NCBI GenBank assembly: GCA_964342575.1 | Contig: CAYFGZ010000049.1 | Span: forward strand, 1-25,081 | Length of the DNA: 25,081 bases | Source: GCA-002701455 sp964342575 | GTDB lineage: Bacteria > Pseudomonadota > Alphaproteobacteria > Thalassobaculales > Thalassobaculaceae | Direction of reading: 5' to 3' | In this document: piece by piece, positions 1-9,729 of the stretch | How positions within the stretch are numbered: position 1 is the first letter of the stretch | Layout of the letters: every line of letters starts with the position of its first letter | Position numbers and translations under genes: made by a program | The notes under the pieces: model-generated | What the model saw: only the letters and a program-made list of their open reading frames with translations | The model's database searches: none | Told to the model about the DNA's origin: nothing

Positions 1-1108
1 CACTTGCAACACTCTGAGTGATCGCTGATATAGTAGGATCTTTAGTAAAACTCTTGCCTGAAGAAAATCTGTTTGATGTTAAAGATGATTTAGTAACTTC
101 TATATACCAAGTGGTGTCAGCAGGAAACGTGTTGTAGTTTGTCTCAGATCCGTTAAATACAATATTAGGAATGCCTGTGTTTGTTGGTGTCCCAAAAGAT
201 GATGCTGTTACCTCATTAGTACCATCCGATTTCATAATCTTAATACTATTTATAGAAGAAGCATCTGTCCCAAAATCGGTTCCTGTTAAGGTAAGGGTTC
301 CGCCATCTTCTGTACTGTTTTCATAAGTATTCAACTCCCCAGATACAGCAGTAATCGTTGGTGCGACTGATACTGCTTGCCATGCGGTTGAACCAGTAGA
401 AATGTTGTCCATCGCAAGAACAAAGTTGTTCGTGGATGCTCTTACTTTTGGCAACAAAATAGTATTACCAGATGTACCAGTTGTACTATTAATGACTACA
501 TGCTCACCATCAGCTACAGTAGTAAGCGTAAGGTTGCTTCCATCAGCTGATGTAATAGTATTGCCCGAAGCTACTGTGGAAAGATCCTTCCACTCATTTG
601 CAGTAGTTCGTATATACATCTTGTTGTCAGTAGTATTATAATACTGATCACCAGCTGCCAAAGCATTACCTTCATTGTCTAGTGAAGGCGCACTACTCTT
701 AGGCCCGAGATAGTTATGCCCAAAATGTATATTGTTTATCTCTCGGCTTCTAACTACAGATCCTATGCCACTATAAGTAACACTCACAGGTCCTGACACA
801 CTACTGGCTGTAATGATAAAAGCACGATCATAGTCTACATAAAACTTGGACGCACTATCTACAGCAGCCACAGTTGCAACAAGCGTGTACCCACTGATAG
901 CAGGTGCTGCATTACTTGAGGCAAAGTTAGCCTGAGCAGGGCGTTCAGCCAAGTATCCTATTTTATAAGCCGTACCACTAGCTGCCGTAGTAGCAACTAA
1001 AGCAACAGACTCATTAGTAATAGAATTTAAATTCCACGTACTCCCGTCTACATCCAGACGTGCGTCAATTTGTGGGAATACCTCTGTAGTCGGATTAGGA
1101 TTTGCCAT
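1..1108 (-). CDS. Tail fibre / adhesin-like structural protein, C-terminus cut by window edge
   Basis: An uninterrupted minus-strand frame starts at an ATG at 1108 and stays open to base 1, about 369 codons, so the C-terminus lies outside the window. The protein is rich in Thr, Ser, Asn, Ala and Gly with almost no Cys, as expected for beta-rich phage fibres. Around residues 145-175 it has the signature GDQYYNTTDNKMY followed by a Trp (NEWKDL), a motif common near the tips of phage fibres. Residues about 250-310 (ITAVSGELNTYENS, then GGTLTLTGTDFG) resemble an IPT/TIG-type immunoglobulin-like domain. It begins 9 bases after the stop of the 140-residue structural gene, in the same direction, with no clear ribosome site, so coupled translation is likely. 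A role in host attachment is inferred from composition, motifs and position; no enzymatic domain is visible. Confidence 0.8.
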   Translation of the reverse strand, partial: MANPNPTTEVFPQIDARLDVDGSTWNLNSITNESVALVATTAASGTAYKIGYLAERPAQANFASSNAAPAISGYTLVATVAAVDSASKFYVDYDRAFIITASSVSGPVSVTYSGIGSVVRSREINNIHFGHNYLGPKSSAPSLDNEGNALAAGDQYYNTTDNKMYIRTTANEWKDLSTVASGNTITSADGSNLTLTTVADGEHVVINSTTGTSGNTILLPKVRASTNNFVLAMDNISTGSTAWQAVSVAPTITAVSGELNTYENSTEDGGTLTLTGTDFGTDASSINSIKIMKSDGTNEVTASSFGTPTNTGIPNIVFNGSETNYNTFPADTTWYIEVTKSSLTSNRFSSGKSFTKDPTISAITQSVAS

Positions 1109-1117
1109 AGTCTAGTA

Positions 1118-1540
1118 TCAATCAAAGGTGAATTTCAATTCGCCAGCGTTAAACTTAGGTGCCGGATCCCCATTATTTACAGTCTTTGCAAATTGTAACT
1201 GGGCCTGCAAAACAAGGTTGCCACTCGTAGAAGCATCAAATAAACCTACATGAGTAATAGAACCCCAGTTGGCACTTGGGGTACCAAATGTTATGATATT
1301 AGTATTAGCAACTGAGTAGGTATTTGTAGCTAATGTTTTTGTCCAGGAACTTGAATTCCGAGTAACACCTATTCTAGCATATCCAGTCCCAGATGTACTA
1401 ACTTCAGCCCCGCCTGCACTAGCTTCATCATAAGCCGATGTAAGTAAGGCAATATGCCAAGTACCTGTTTGTGAATATAATGTTGCCCTAAAAAGATGGT
1501 CAATCAATGCACCTTCTAGGTAATTAGTCATTGCACTCAT
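1118..1540 (-). CDS. Small phage structural protein, fibre-region type (140 aa)
   Basis: The protein has the pattern of a small family often found next to phage fibre genes: an N-terminus like YLEGALIDHLFR, then a beta-strand run with WHIALLTSAYDE and TGYARIGVTR, a middle WGSITHVGLFDASTSGNL, and an acidic end after GELKFTFD. The family is known mainly from virion structural regions and its exact role is not settled. The start is well supported: an AAAGGAG site lies 7 bases before the ATG, inside the last codons of the preceding ejection-protein gene, whose TGA overlaps this ATG as ATGA. It is the only gene in this part with a strong independent ribosome site, suggesting a higher copy number than its large upstream neighbour. 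The family match is from memory of the sequence pattern. Confidence 0.8.
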   Translation of the reverse strand: MSAMTNYLEGALIDHLFRATLYSQTGTWHIALLTSAYDEASAGGAEVSTSGTGYARIGVTRNSSSWTKTLATNTYSVANTNIITFGTPSANWGSITHVGLFDASTSGNLVLQAQLQFAKTVNNGDPAPKFNAGELKFTFD

Positions 1541-4500
1541 AATTTATCTCCTTTACGTTTTAACTTTTGAAGTGCTTGAACAAAATAAGGATCTTTAAAA
1601 TAGCCACCATAGGCCGCCAACTTTTTTAGCTCTTCTCGCCAAAATGGATCAAGCTGTATCCACTCATTGTAATACATCTCAGCCCGTTGTTGACCTCTTG
1701 GATTATTTCTAAGCATGGCCCACCAGATGTGCGTAGGTATATTATCATATACTTCAGCTTCTCCGTGTACCTTAAGAAGTTTGTTGAGGTATTCTCTACT
1801 TTTTATTTCACGTTTGCCAAGTGCTATTGCTTTAAGCTGGCTTTCTTTGTCATCTTGTGTAGCCGATGTAATCTCTAAATACATCTGCCTAGGCGTAATT
1901 TCATTAGCATGAAACCTAAGAATAGCACCTTCCACTTGACTTGTCAAGTTTTTTCTTTCAATGCTTCCTGCCTGCTTTGCAAATTTTTCCCCGGCTTTCC
2001 AGTCTCTCCATCCTGGCCGTGTAGCACCCATGAATCTACGAGAGCCGGCAAACTTCATCATATTATCAACCGCACTTTTTTGTGTCTCAGTAGGTATTTC
2101 AAAAGGCACACCTACAAAGTAACTCAGCGGATTCGCCGCAAAATACGACCCTGCTGCCTCTTGCATTCTTGCAGGGCTGCCCCCTGTCAACTCTCCAAGT
2201 CGAATAAAAGCACCATGTGTCTCACGACCACCGGTTAACTTTGTATTTATCTCATCTTTAAGCTCAACTTCTGGCCCTTTGTATACTGGTCTGCCCGTCA
2301 AATCTGTATTGTAACCAAGAGCACCGAGTGCATTTGCCGCAGGTGGTATAATGCTTCGCAGTTCGGCAGGTGTACTTACCTTAATTGCATCGTAAGCCAT
2401 AGTCAAGTAGTCTAGCGGAGGCATGCCGTCAGTACCATAATAGTGTTTATCCATAGCGGCAGTAGCAACAGCATCCATTAGACCAAAGTACGGATTGTAT
2501 GCTTTCTTTATCTTAAAGTAGACTTTCCTATTTTCCCCTGACTCACTATCAACTGTTGTCATAGGTGTAGGAATAATCCAGTATCGCATACGATCTTCCC
2601 AGGGTATGTCTTGATAAAAGCCGGGATATTCTTCTTCCATCATGGCACGATGCATTGCAAGACCGAATGTTACCTGGCCCATAATAGCCATTGTCCTGCC
2701 TGCGTTCTTAATATTCTTTAACTCGCTTGTATTAGATGCCAATATCTGTGCCGCAGAGTTTGCAAATGGTATAACTGTATCGATAAACTTCATAGCATAG
2801 CCACGGCGATGATAGTTCAATCTTCTCAGCGATTCAGCCGTTGCCTCTGCTTTATTGCCAAACTTACCTGTACTCATTAACATATCGACTTCGGTCATTC
2901 TAGTAGCAATTTCCATAGAATGACCAAACTTACCAAAAAACTCTAAGAAATTATTATACGACCTTGCATAACTGTTGCTAACGCGGCCTTCAACCATGCC
3001 CTGCCTGGCACCTCGTATTAGCTCCTGATTACTAATATGTGAGATGAGTGTAGCAGTTGTGCCATTATTTTCAACATAGTCACGAAATACTTTGTCTTTG
3101 GTCCATGCTGATTTAAAATTCTGCAAGAATGGAAGAAAGCCACGTTCTTTGTTATATACCTCAAAGTCCCATAACATCTTAGGTGCAAATTTGCTCAACG
3201 CTCTGTGGTGCGTAAACGTATGCAAGATGTCAAGAGGATGAGTTGCCATTGCAAAGATTGGGTTTACGCCAACCGCAGTCAAACGTATTGCATGGGCACC
3301 TGACAGCCACCCCATCCAATGACGGCTAGACTGATCTGAGAATATATCTTGTTTTTCAAGCAAGTTGGCTATACGTCCCTCAACCCATATAGTCTTTTCT
3401 TTACCATCTTCAACAAATGTATATTGCTGATAGTTTGCCTTTTTCTTGTCTTTAGCGCCAGGCTTCTGTGTCTTAAACATATCGTTCACAGGCATCTTAG
3501 ACGCCTCAAGCAAGAACGAGTTTTTGGCAATCTTATGCTGAAGCATAGCCATGTGGTTTTTCAGCAAATACTCTGTGTCAATAAACTGATTCTTGCCTGC
3601 AAACTCTGACAAATTCTTTATAAACTTTGCTTCCGAACTAACTAGATCAAGCTCACCACCGGTTGTACGGCGCATACCGATATTGAAAAAGTACGCATTG
3701 TCTCGTATTTCCTCAATAGTCTTCTGCGGAATATACTTAAACTGTTGCAGCCTATCCCATGTCTTTTGGCTAATTAACTTCTGATCTAGCATTTCGTCAA
3801 AGACTTTGGAAAATTCGTGCTTGACAGAATCAATACGCTTTAGGAATAGGTCTTTACCTCCTGCATAGTTCTTGACATTTTCCAGAACATAGTGCTTTAT
3901 CACCTCAGCTTGCGGGGCCTCTACACCCTCCCACATCTGGCGTGCTACTTCGGGAAACGCCCCTCTTCGTTGTGCGAAGTCTGGCTCAGTCTCTAACTTG
4001 TAATATAAGTCAAACCATGCCCTGTAATCTTTGTCCCAATTATGCCATTCCATATGCTGGTCAAGCTCATCGAAACGTGCTGCCACTTTATCTTTAATAG
4101 TATAACGTAACTGATGGGCGTTTCTTACATTTAATGCATTTTCTTTTTCTAGCTTATTGTATAGTCTCCCTTCAGTAGCAACTAAACCTCTATACAAAGT
4201 ATCGACAATGCCCTGCTTAGTCTCAGCTTCTGCCCAGTCAAGTGCGGCATTTCCTGCATTCTTTGTCTCTATGACTTTTTCTTTTAGCTCGGCAGTTTTG
4301 CCTGCAAAGTCATCAATAGTATTTGCCGCCTCTCTAAACTTTGTAGCACGGTGAATATACCCATATTCAGGAAACATATCATAGTCAATCAATGCACCCA
4401 TGTGCGGATATGTTTTCTTGTTACCTGCCTCAAAGTTCTTAGCAGACCCTTCAATAGCCTGTCTGTGTAACTTAAACAGCCCTTCATTCCATCGTGCGGC

Positions 4501-6033
4501 ATCTGTGTTAGGCTTAACTTTCTCTGCAAAGCCAAACAGTTCTTTAACTTCACGCTTACTAAGCTCATGCAGTTTCAAGCCTGTTTTGCCATTAAACGCC
4601 ACATTGCCCTCAACATCAGTCTTAATAACTGGGTCACCAAGCATATCGTAGTTTTTGCCCTCTTCTTCAACGGCTCTTGTAAGCGTCTTTCTATGTGCCG
4701 GCTTCCGTGCTTTCCAGTCTGCATTTGTATACCAAGAATTATAGTTAGGATGATCGTTCAACCAGACTTTGTTAGTCTCATTAATCGAGTCCATTACAAT
4801 CTTGGCATTCTGCAATGTCTCTTCTCTGGCAAAGCTAGGTATCAGCCGTTCGTTCGGACTGATCTTCGTGCCAGGCATCATGCTGTACTGCCCACCTGTC
4901 TGCTCTGCTACATCAGCCATTAAATGAATAAGCTGGTCATCACTGTAGCCAAACACATCTTTACCACTAGCGGCTCTTAAAAACAGCATGAAATTATCCC
5001 TTGGGCTAAGAAACTTAGGATCGAGCTGATCGACCCCAGTCTTATGCACCATGGCATCTTTATTAACCTCGTCAACATACAGTGCATTATACTTGACTGG
5101 CTGAAATTCTTTCAAATAGCTCTTAAAGTCAACGGGTCTGCCCATACGTTTTTGGGCCACAACCCACTTCGTAATGTCAACTGGCCCTGTTTTGCCATTT
5201 GAGACACCCAGTCCAAACAAGCTACCCATAATAACATTTGCCGCTATGGCGTTGTCATCTGCGCCCGATGTTGCCGCAACTCCTCCCATTGCACTGCCTG
5301 TAAGCACAGCACCGTATCGACGCTTTAGTCCGAGTGCCTGGCTAGTTCGACCAATAGTAGCCATCATTGCAGACATTGCAAGTGCATCTTTAGCAGCGCC
5401 CGCATAATCTGCCTCACGACCATCAATCTCTGCCTGCCCTGCTTCATGGGCCAAAAATGTACCAACATTGGCTGCCGTATCTCCTACTATTCGCCCAAAC
5501 ATTGTAGTAACTGCACCCGCTTTCTTGCCCATGCCAACTGCCAGGGCTCCATTCTTAGCCGCGGCCCCGACAATTCCGCCACCTGTAAAAGTAAGCAAAA
5601 TGTCCGGAGCTAGATTACCAAGCAAATAAAATAACTGGTCTTCCCACTCTTCGCTAGTAGGTTGCATCGGTATATTTTTATACTTCTCTAACGATGCGGC
5701 AAGAAAATCTTGCTTCTTGTCAAAGGGCAAGCCTACTTTATCTGCAACATACTCGGCAACATTTTGTGCCGCAACCTGATAATCATAGCTTGATCTGACT
5801 AGCCCGAGCTTAAAGTTTTCTGGAATTTCTGCCAGATTTCTAAACAATGTACGAGCCATCTCATCGCCCGGCTGTGCCATAGTAGCTACAACTCGATCAT
5901 ATTGACGCTCAAAGAAGCCAGGACCTTCAACGGGCATAAGATAATGCTCCGCTTCTGTCATATTTGCTTCATTGGGCGTAAGACGCTCGCCCGTGTTCAT
6001 GCTTTGCCAATAGTCGGCAAATCTATCCGCCAT
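1537..6033 (-). CDS. Very large ejection-type internal virion protein with LPD38-like C-terminal region (about 1498 aa)
   Basis: A frame of about 1.5 thousand codons, the largest in the window. The ATG at 6033 is preferred over a GTG at 6042 because it carries a weak AGG site and gives an 11-base stop/start overlap with the previous gene. Residues about 137-285 form a Gly/Ala-rich hydrophobic stretch (including LLTFTGGGIVGAAAKNGA) that could insert into a membrane. The middle is long, charged and helical. Residues about 1075-1230 contain DTVIPFANSAAQ, a second hydrophobic helix, IPWEDRMRYWIIPTP and an aromatic KKAYNPYFGLMDA segment. This order matches what is known as large polyvalent-protein-associated domain LPD38. 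No lytic transglycosylase or protease motif is evident. Being third in a run of large proteins behind a nozzle-like gene, it is inferred to be an analogue of T7 gp16-type ejection proteins that enter the host with the DNA. The domain match is by eye. Confidence 0.82.
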   Translation of the reverse strand: MADRFADYWQSMNTGERLTPNEANMTEAEHYLMPVEGPGFFERQYDRVVATMAQPGDEMARTLFRNLAEIPENFKLGLVRSSYDYQVAAQNVAEYVADKVGLPFDKKQDFLAASLEKYKNIPMQPTSEEWEDQLFYLLGNLAPDILLTFTGGGIVGAAAKNGALAVGMGKKAGAVTTMFGRIVGDTAANVGTFLAHEAGQAEIDGREADYAGAAKDALAMSAMMATIGRTSQALGLKRRYGAVLTGSAMGGVAATSGADDNAIAANVIMGSLFGLGVSNGKTGPVDITKWVVAQKRMGRPVDFKSYLKEFQPVKYNALYVDEVNKDAMVHKTGVDQLDPKFLSPRDNFMLFLRAASGKDVFGYSDDQLIHLMADVAEQTGGQYSMMPGTKISPNERLIPSFAREETLQNAKIVMDSINETNKVWLNDHPNYNSWYTNADWKARKPAHRKTLTRAVEEEGKNYDMLGDPVIKTDVEGNVAFNGKTGLKLHELSKREVKELFGFAEKVKPNTDAARWNEGLFKLHRQAIEGSAKNFEAGNKKTYPHMGALIDYDMFPEYGYIHRATKFREAANTIDDFAGKTAELKEKVIETKNAGNAALDWAEAETKQGIVDTLYRGLVATEGRLYNKLEKENALNVRNAHQLRYTIKDKVAARFDELDQHMEWHNWDKDYRAWFDLYYKLETEPDFAQRRGAFPEVARQMWEGVEAPQAEVIKHYVLENVKNYAGGKDLFLKRIDSVKHEFSKVFDEMLDQKLISQKTWDRLQQFKYIPQKTIEEIRDNAYFFNIGMRRTTGGELDLVSSEAKFIKNLSEFAGKNQFIDTEYLLKNHMAMLQHKIAKNSFLLEASKMPVNDMFKTQKPGAKDKKKANYQQYTFVEDGKEKTIWVEGRIANLLEKQDIFSDQSSRHWMGWLSGAHAIRLTAVGVNPIFAMATHPLDILHTFTHHRALSKFAPKMLWDFEVYNKERGFLPFLQNFKSAWTKDKVFRDYVENNGTTATLISHISNQELIRGARQGMVEGRVSNSYARSYNNFLEFFGKFGHSMEIATRMTEVDMLMSTGKFGNKAEATAESLRRLNYHRRGYAMKFIDTVIPFANSAAQILASNTSELKNIKNAGRTMAIMGQVTFGLAMHRAMMEEEYPGFYQDIPWEDRMRYWIIPTPMTTVDSESGENRKVYFKIKKAYNPYFGLMDAVATAAMDKHYYGTDGMPPLDYLTMAYDAIKVSTPAELRSIIPPAANALGALGYNTDLTGRPVYKGPEVELKDEINTKLTGGRETHGAFIRLGELTGGSPARMQEAAGSYFAANPLSYFVGVPFEIPTETQKSAVDNMMKFAGSRRFMGATRPGWRDWKAGEKFAKQAGSIERKNLTSQVEGAILRFHANEITPRQMYLEITSATQDDKESQLKAIALGKREIKSREYLNKLLKVHGEAEVYDNIPTHIWWAMLRNNPRGQQRAEMYYNEWIQLDPFWREELKKLAAYGGYFKDPYFVQALQKLKRKGDKL

Positions 6034-8209
6034 AATTAACACCTACAGACATTCCATGATTATTGCGTAAGATGTTATTTAGCATTTGCCAAGCCATGTC
6101 ATTTCCACCAAGTAATTGATGATAATATTTATAGCGTTGCCGTACATTTTCAGGTAGTGACGTACCATTTGCACTGTTTTTTAAGTCAGCCCAATTAATT
6201 CTATACATACTTTGGTCTTTTTTAGCTGACATAAAATTAGGTCCTAGCACTTGATCACTACCTATGGCACTAGCTATATATAGTTCATGGAATTTTCTTA
6301 CAGCATTTGCAAACTTTGTCACTTGATTTTTACCTGTGTCTCTATGAAGTTTTTCCATTGTAGCACGGCCACCTTGAGTTGCAAGCATTTCTCTTAAAGC
6401 TAAATTAATGCCATTAGGTGCGTCTAAATTTAACCTATTTTGCCAGTCTCCCTCTTCTTTTGCATAACTTTGGTTCAAAGAATACCATGCTTTAAGATTA
6501 TACACTTCATCTTCGGTTAGCCTAACATCTACTGGTACTTGTGCGTTCATTTGCGTAATAGCATCGTCAAAGTTTGGGCTCATACCCGGAACATCTTGCC
6601 AGTTTCTATACGCTCTTCCTAGGTCAAAGTCGTCCTCTTCTTCTAGGTTACCTTGCAAAGTATTATCTGCATTTCTTGTATCTATCTGCGTAGTAGGAAG
6701 CTGATTATCCGTTTCTTCCCTTTGAGTAATGCTTGCAAGAGCTACATTGCCAGTACCTTTTCTGTATATATTGCCCAGTTTTCGCGCCTCTTTATCAGTT
6801 GGCTTAAGCAACTCGGCAACGTGATTTCCTTTTAAGCCATGCCCTTGCTTGTTGCTAACGTAGTGTGCAAACAACCTCATACTCGGCCGAATCCCGTGCT
6901 GATCTGCTATATCACCATTAAGTATTTCTCTCAGCCAGTGTGTTGCGGCTTCTTGATAATTCTGCAAAGGCTTTTCAATAGCTTTAATGCCTAACTTGGC
7001 CAATTCTGCATTAAAATCTTTATCTGTCAACGTATCGAAAACATCCTCAGAAGTAACTGCTTTCGGATTTACATCTTTAAGTTTCCGTTCTAAATGGTCA
7101 AAAGTAGCCGATACTTGAGACTCAATGTATGTATTTATCTGACTAGGGTTGCTAAAAATAAATCCGCTACTCTGCATGAACGGCTTAAAGTTTGAATATA
7201 CTAAGTTAGATACCAATCTTTTCCTATTGCTAGAGGCAAAGTCTACACCCTCGTTGACCTCGCTTAGTGTATCCATTACATCTTTTCGGTCTTTATGCCC
7301 TGACTTAATTGTGTCAAAGCCCTTTACCGCAGTCTCATAGCCGACCATTGCTTTTATCTGCCCCGGTGATCTTGGGTCATATGCAGGCAACCAATTAGTA
7401 CCATCTGGTCGAGTCATGCCATTTTGTGCGGCATAATAACGCTCCTGCCTTTTAGCTACATGCTGAGGAATTGATGATGCACTAGCGGCTGACACAATGC
7501 CTTCTTTTATTAGCTGGTCATACATTTCCTTACTATGCACAAATCTAGCAAGTTGACTTGCATCTACTCGACCATTTTCCATTGTTACGCCAGCGCCTTG
7601 CAATATAGCTTTTAGTTGAGCGGTTTGCTCACCCGTATCATATTTAAGCAAGCCATTAATCGACATCATACGTGCCGTTATAGTGTCTTTAATCTCTTTT
7701 AAAGCCAGCTTAGATTGTGCCCATTTTGCACGCATTGCAGGGCTTTTAGATATTAACTGCGTATTAACTTTTATTTGATCTGCCGTAGCACTTGGGGCTA
7801 AATTACCTTTATCATCATATTTCCAGTCGAGATAGCTATTCATCATAAACTCATAACCTCCGGCAGCCTCGGCATCTATCTCTCTTTGCAGTTTTTCATC
7901 TTCGAATACATCTTTACGAAGCTGGTAGTTTTTTTGACTTAACCCAAATGTTTTTTCGTGCTGCCTATCAAGCACTCTATTACGCTCTCTTTGTGCCTCA
8001 AGACCTTCTCTGGAAATCTTTTCACGGCTCTGTATGCCCATTTGCGTAATGTAAGTCTCATGGGCACGCTTTTGCGCCTCCATTACAAGTCTATTCTGTT
8101 GCTCTCTATTACGGGCAATCCCGCCAGCAACACTTTGACCTACACTTATAATAGACTCTCTAAGAGCCTTTATACTAGGATCTTCGCCGTATTCTACTAT
8201 TGTTGCCAT
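6023..8209 (-). CDS. Ejection-type internal virion protein (728 aa)
   Basis: No recognised catalytic motif. Residues about 20-115 form a strongly charged, heptad-like helical stretch (NREQQNRLVMEAQKRAHETY and after), probably a coiled coil; the remainder is mostly helical, with an acidic patch near residue 530 (NLEEEDDFDLG). There is no signal peptide or membrane helix. It lies between a Gly-rich smaller protein and a giant protein with membrane-like segments. This matches the order of three internal or ejection proteins in T7-like phages (gp14, gp15, gp16), so it is inferred to be the gp15-like middle component. That is a positional analogy, not sequence homology. The ATG at 8209 follows the previous stop by 15 bases without a good Shine-Dalgarno site. 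Its own stop overlaps the next gene's ATG. Confidence 0.78.
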   Translation of the reverse strand: MATIVEYGEDPSIKALRESIISVGQSVAGGIARNREQQNRLVMEAQKRAHETYITQMGIQSREKISREGLEAQRERNRVLDRQHEKTFGLSQKNYQLRKDVFEDEKLQREIDAEAAGGYEFMMNSYLDWKYDDKGNLAPSATADQIKVNTQLISKSPAMRAKWAQSKLALKEIKDTITARMMSINGLLKYDTGEQTAQLKAILQGAGVTMENGRVDASQLARFVHSKEMYDQLIKEGIVSAASASSIPQHVAKRQERYYAAQNGMTRPDGTNWLPAYDPRSPGQIKAMVGYETAVKGFDTIKSGHKDRKDVMDTLSEVNEGVDFASSNRKRLVSNLVYSNFKPFMQSSGFIFSNPSQINTYIESQVSATFDHLERKLKDVNPKAVTSEDVFDTLTDKDFNAELAKLGIKAIEKPLQNYQEAATHWLREILNGDIADQHGIRPSMRLFAHYVSNKQGHGLKGNHVAELLKPTDKEARKLGNIYRKGTGNVALASITQREETDNQLPTTQIDTRNADNTLQGNLEEEDDFDLGRAYRNWQDVPGMSPNFDDAITQMNAQVPVDVRLTEDEVYNLKAWYSLNQSYAKEEGDWQNRLNLDAPNGINLALREMLATQGGRATMEKLHRDTGKNQVTKFANAVRKFHELYIASAIGSDQVLGPNFMSAKKDQSMYRINWADLKNSANGTSLPENVRQRYKYYHQLLGGNDMAWQMLNNILRNNHGMSVGVNYGG

Positions 8210-8224
8210 AATAAGTTATCGTTA

Positions 8225-9700
8225 TTAGTCCATTTCTCCTGAATAACCGGAGCTTCTCATATAGTTATAAAGAGAGGGGCTAAATGCCTGACCAGTTCTT
8301 AGCTGATCTGTTACATATTGTTGCCTAGCTGCAAAAGCATTATCCCAATTTTGTCGTGCTAATAATGCCTCATTACGGGCTAAATTCTGCTGTTGGGCGC
8401 CACCCATACGCCATCGGTCAAACCATCCTTCGTTAGGATCATCTTGATACCAAGCATAGTCACCCGAGGCCATAGGTCTCTCACCTAGTTGAGCGGCATT
8501 TGCAGGTCCTCCACCTGGAGCTTGCATTGCACCATATATTCCCGCACCCATCTGTGCTAAGCCTTGCCCCTGAAAGGATCCGTCACCTGTATACTCTTGC
8601 GAAAGTCCTCCGGCTACTGCTCCGCCTAGCTGTGCGCCCATTTGTGCTCCGGCTGGACCACCCATCATACCACCAGCTATAGTAGCTCCTGCACTAATCA
8701 AGCCAGGCAATAAGCCTGCACTTCCCGGCTTCTTATGCACAATGTTTTCTACTGTATTCCGGGAACTTAAATCACCAAGTGACTTAAGCCTATCCAACCT
8801 ATATTGATTACGTTGTTGGGCAGTTTGTTGATTGAACAAATTTTGCGCCTGTGCTTCTTGGAACGATAGGCCTGCTTGTTGTAAGCCATAACCTGCACCA
8901 TACTGTTTACTTTGCTCCGCAATTCCTCGACGTGCGGCAAGATCTTGCTGTGTCAATCCTAAACCCTGCACCTCAAGTTGGCCCATTTGACCCGCTGCCT
9001 GCGCTCTCTGCTGTTGCATAGTCATGCCAAGTTGGCCCGCCGCTTGTGCTCCTTGAATGCCGAGTTGCATCCGTTGCAGATTGCTTTCTTCTACGGCACG
9101 AGCCGCGGCTTCACCAACTGTTCTGGCATAATCTTGGCCCATATGAGTCTTTGCTAACTCACGGGCACTTCCATACAATGCACCTGTTCCAGCACGTCCT
9201 CGCACATCTGCAATCTCTGCCTGTCCTAGTGCTTTAGTAGCCTCCCGAACTGTCTGATTCAAACGTGCTTGGTAAGGCATAGTAGCTTCCGACGCAACAT
9301 TTCGCAAAGCGGCAATATCTGGCCTAACCTGCATAGCAGACTGTGCCTGTTGATTGCGTAACTGTTCAACACCTTGTATAGACAATCTACGCTCGTCTTG
9401 TAGTTTGCCTAATGACCTAACATCTGTAGCTCGATAGGCATCAAGATCATCTGCTGATTTGCCTGGCCCCTGGTAAGCTCCTGGATCAGTATAAGTAGTC
9501 TGACCTAATCCTGTAATAGCTTTTCCAAGACCCGCTTTTTGCTCCTTACTTATTAAATCATGCTGTTTAGTCGTGCTTGAACCTTTCTTAGCACCGAAAG
9601 CCTTCATTACAGTATCTATAATATGTGGCCTAACTCTACTTTCTTTATCTAGTATTGCCTGTTCAGGGCTAACTAATTCAAATCCTTCAAATTCTATCAT
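8225..9700 (-). CDS. Gln/Ala-rich ejection-type virion protein with Gly-rich hydrophobic segment (491 aa)
   Basis: The frame can be extended upstream to a TTG at 9757, but that would overlap the previous gene by 35 bases; the ATG at 9700 (N-terminus MIEFEGFELVSPEQA) is the better start. Residues about 100-310 are Ala/Gln/Arg-rich and helical with imperfect repeats such as QAAGQLGM and QAAGQMGQL, typical of long coiled structural proteins. Residues about 328-392 hold a Gly/Ala-rich hydrophobic run (GLISAGATIAGGMMGG and GAQLGGAVAGG) that could insert in membranes. With the 728- and 1498-residue proteins behind it, the gene fits the first of three ejection proteins, analogous by position to T7 gp14. 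No enzyme motif is seen. A tiny ORF at 9697-9729 bridges the previous stop and this start. Confidence 0.78.
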   Translation of the reverse strand: MIEFEGFELVSPEQAILDKESRVRPHIIDTVMKAFGAKKGSSTTKQHDLISKEQKAGLGKAITGLGQTTYTDPGAYQGPGKSADDLDAYRATDVRSLGKLQDERRLSIQGVEQLRNQQAQSAMQVRPDIAALRNVASEATMPYQARLNQTVREATKALGQAEIADVRGRAGTGALYGSARELAKTHMGQDYARTVGEAAARAVEESNLQRMQLGIQGAQAAGQLGMTMQQQRAQAAGQMGQLEVQGLGLTQQDLAARRGIAEQSKQYGAGYGLQQAGLSFQEAQAQNLFNQQTAQQRNQYRLDRLKSLGDLSSRNTVENIVHKKPGSAGLLPGLISAGATIAGGMMGGPAGAQMGAQLGGAVAGGLSQEYTGDGSFQGQGLAQMGAGIYGAMQAPGGGPANAAQLGERPMASGDYAWYQDDPNEGWFDRWRMGGAQQQNLARNEALLARQNWDNAFAARQQYVTDQLRTGQAFSPSLYNYMRSSGYSGEMD

Positions 9701-9729
9701 ACGATGTTCGATCTGCGAAGTGTCACCAT
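9697..9729 (-). other. Possible 10-codon coupling minicistron
   Basis: An ATG at 9729 overlaps the TGA of the nozzle-like gene (ATGGTGA). It opens a frame encoding MVTLRRSNIV, whose TGA overlaps the ATG at 9700 of the next gene (ATGA). It could carry ribosomes across the 22-base interval, since no Shine-Dalgarno site precedes 9700. Chance is a realistic alternative. Confidence 0.25.
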
